Shown: positions 14,296-14,296 of the stretch, in pieces
Layout: every line of letters begins with the position of its first letter
Numbering within the stretch: position 1 is the first letter of the stretch
Assembly: GCA_031292335.1 (NCBI GenBank)
Contig: JARLHH010000178.1
Coordinates: forward strand, 1-14,296
DNA length: 14,296 nucleotides
Origin: Candidatus Limnocylindrales bacterium
GTDB taxonomy: Bacteria; Chloroflexota; Limnocylindria; Limnocylindrales; CSP1-4
Reading direction: 5' to 3'
The notes under the pieces: model-generated
Databases searched by the model: none
Seen by the model: only the letters and a program-made list of their open reading frames with translations
What the model was told of the DNA's origin: nothing
Position numbers and translations under genes: made by a program

Positions 14296-14296
14296 C

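Noticed and set aside
1..14296. tRNA, rRNA, CRISPR arrays, transposases, integrases, attachment sites
   Set aside because: No cloverleaf-like segments, conserved rRNA blocks, regularly spaced long repeats or mobile-element genes were seen by eye; a small non-coding RNA could still be missed.
1..14296. Defence system or toxin-antitoxin module
   Set aside because: The only small protein with a DNA-binding-like segment (6438-6965) has no toxin partner; its neighbour is a debranching enzyme.

Overview
This is a GC-rich (roughly 70% by eye) bacterial chromosomal window with ten well-supported protein genes, one probable gene start at the left edge, and no sign of rRNA, tRNA, CRISPR or insertion sequences. 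The base composition, the MoaD-MoaE fusion, apparently leaderless promoters (a -10-like box 7 nt before an ATG) and the set of genes fit a high-GC Chloroflexota or Actinomycetota bacterium. I cannot separate the two from sequence alone. All genes look like housekeeping or accessory metabolism; none looks recently acquired.

Left part (1-4328): a possible dapE-like start leaves the window on the minus strand, preceded by a UPF0173-type metallo-beta-lactamase-fold hydrolase on the same strand. Divergent from it is a plus-strand cluster: an unrecognised 8-helix membrane protein, a MoaD-MoaE fusion (MoaX-type molybdopterin synthase), and a full-length but strongly diverged homologue of the lysine 5,6-aminomutase alpha subunit (KamD). 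A 17-codon mini-ORF, overlapping its neighbours by ATGA at both ends, exactly bridges the last two.

Middle (4356-8103): a minus-strand pair, an unrecognised 175-aa protein followed by a GH133-type glycogen debranching enzyme, converges on the KamD-like gene. The gap before the debranching gene holds an inverted repeat that could hide its Shine-Dalgarno sequence. A 220-bp divergent promoter region separates this pair from a monofunctional proline dehydrogenase on the plus strand.

Right part (8207-14296): five minus-strand genes follow in order of transcription: a TauE/SafE permease (5' end at the window edge), its DUF1634 partner with a GTGA start/stop overlap, an APC amino-acid permease, a saccharopine-dehydrogenase-family oxidoreductase, and an AMP-dependent acyl-CoA ligase. 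Gaps of 120-200 bp between the later genes carry palindromes or inverted repeats that could be operators or terminators.

Functional theme (inference): amino-acid uptake and oxidation (APC permease, saccharopine-type dehydrogenase, proline dehydrogenase, acyl-CoA ligase) beside glycogen mobilisation and molybdenum-cofactor synthesis. The most unusual items are the KamD-like protein without its catalytic partner or visible catalytic motifs, the mini-ORF relay before it, and the uncharacterised membrane protein paired with MoaX.
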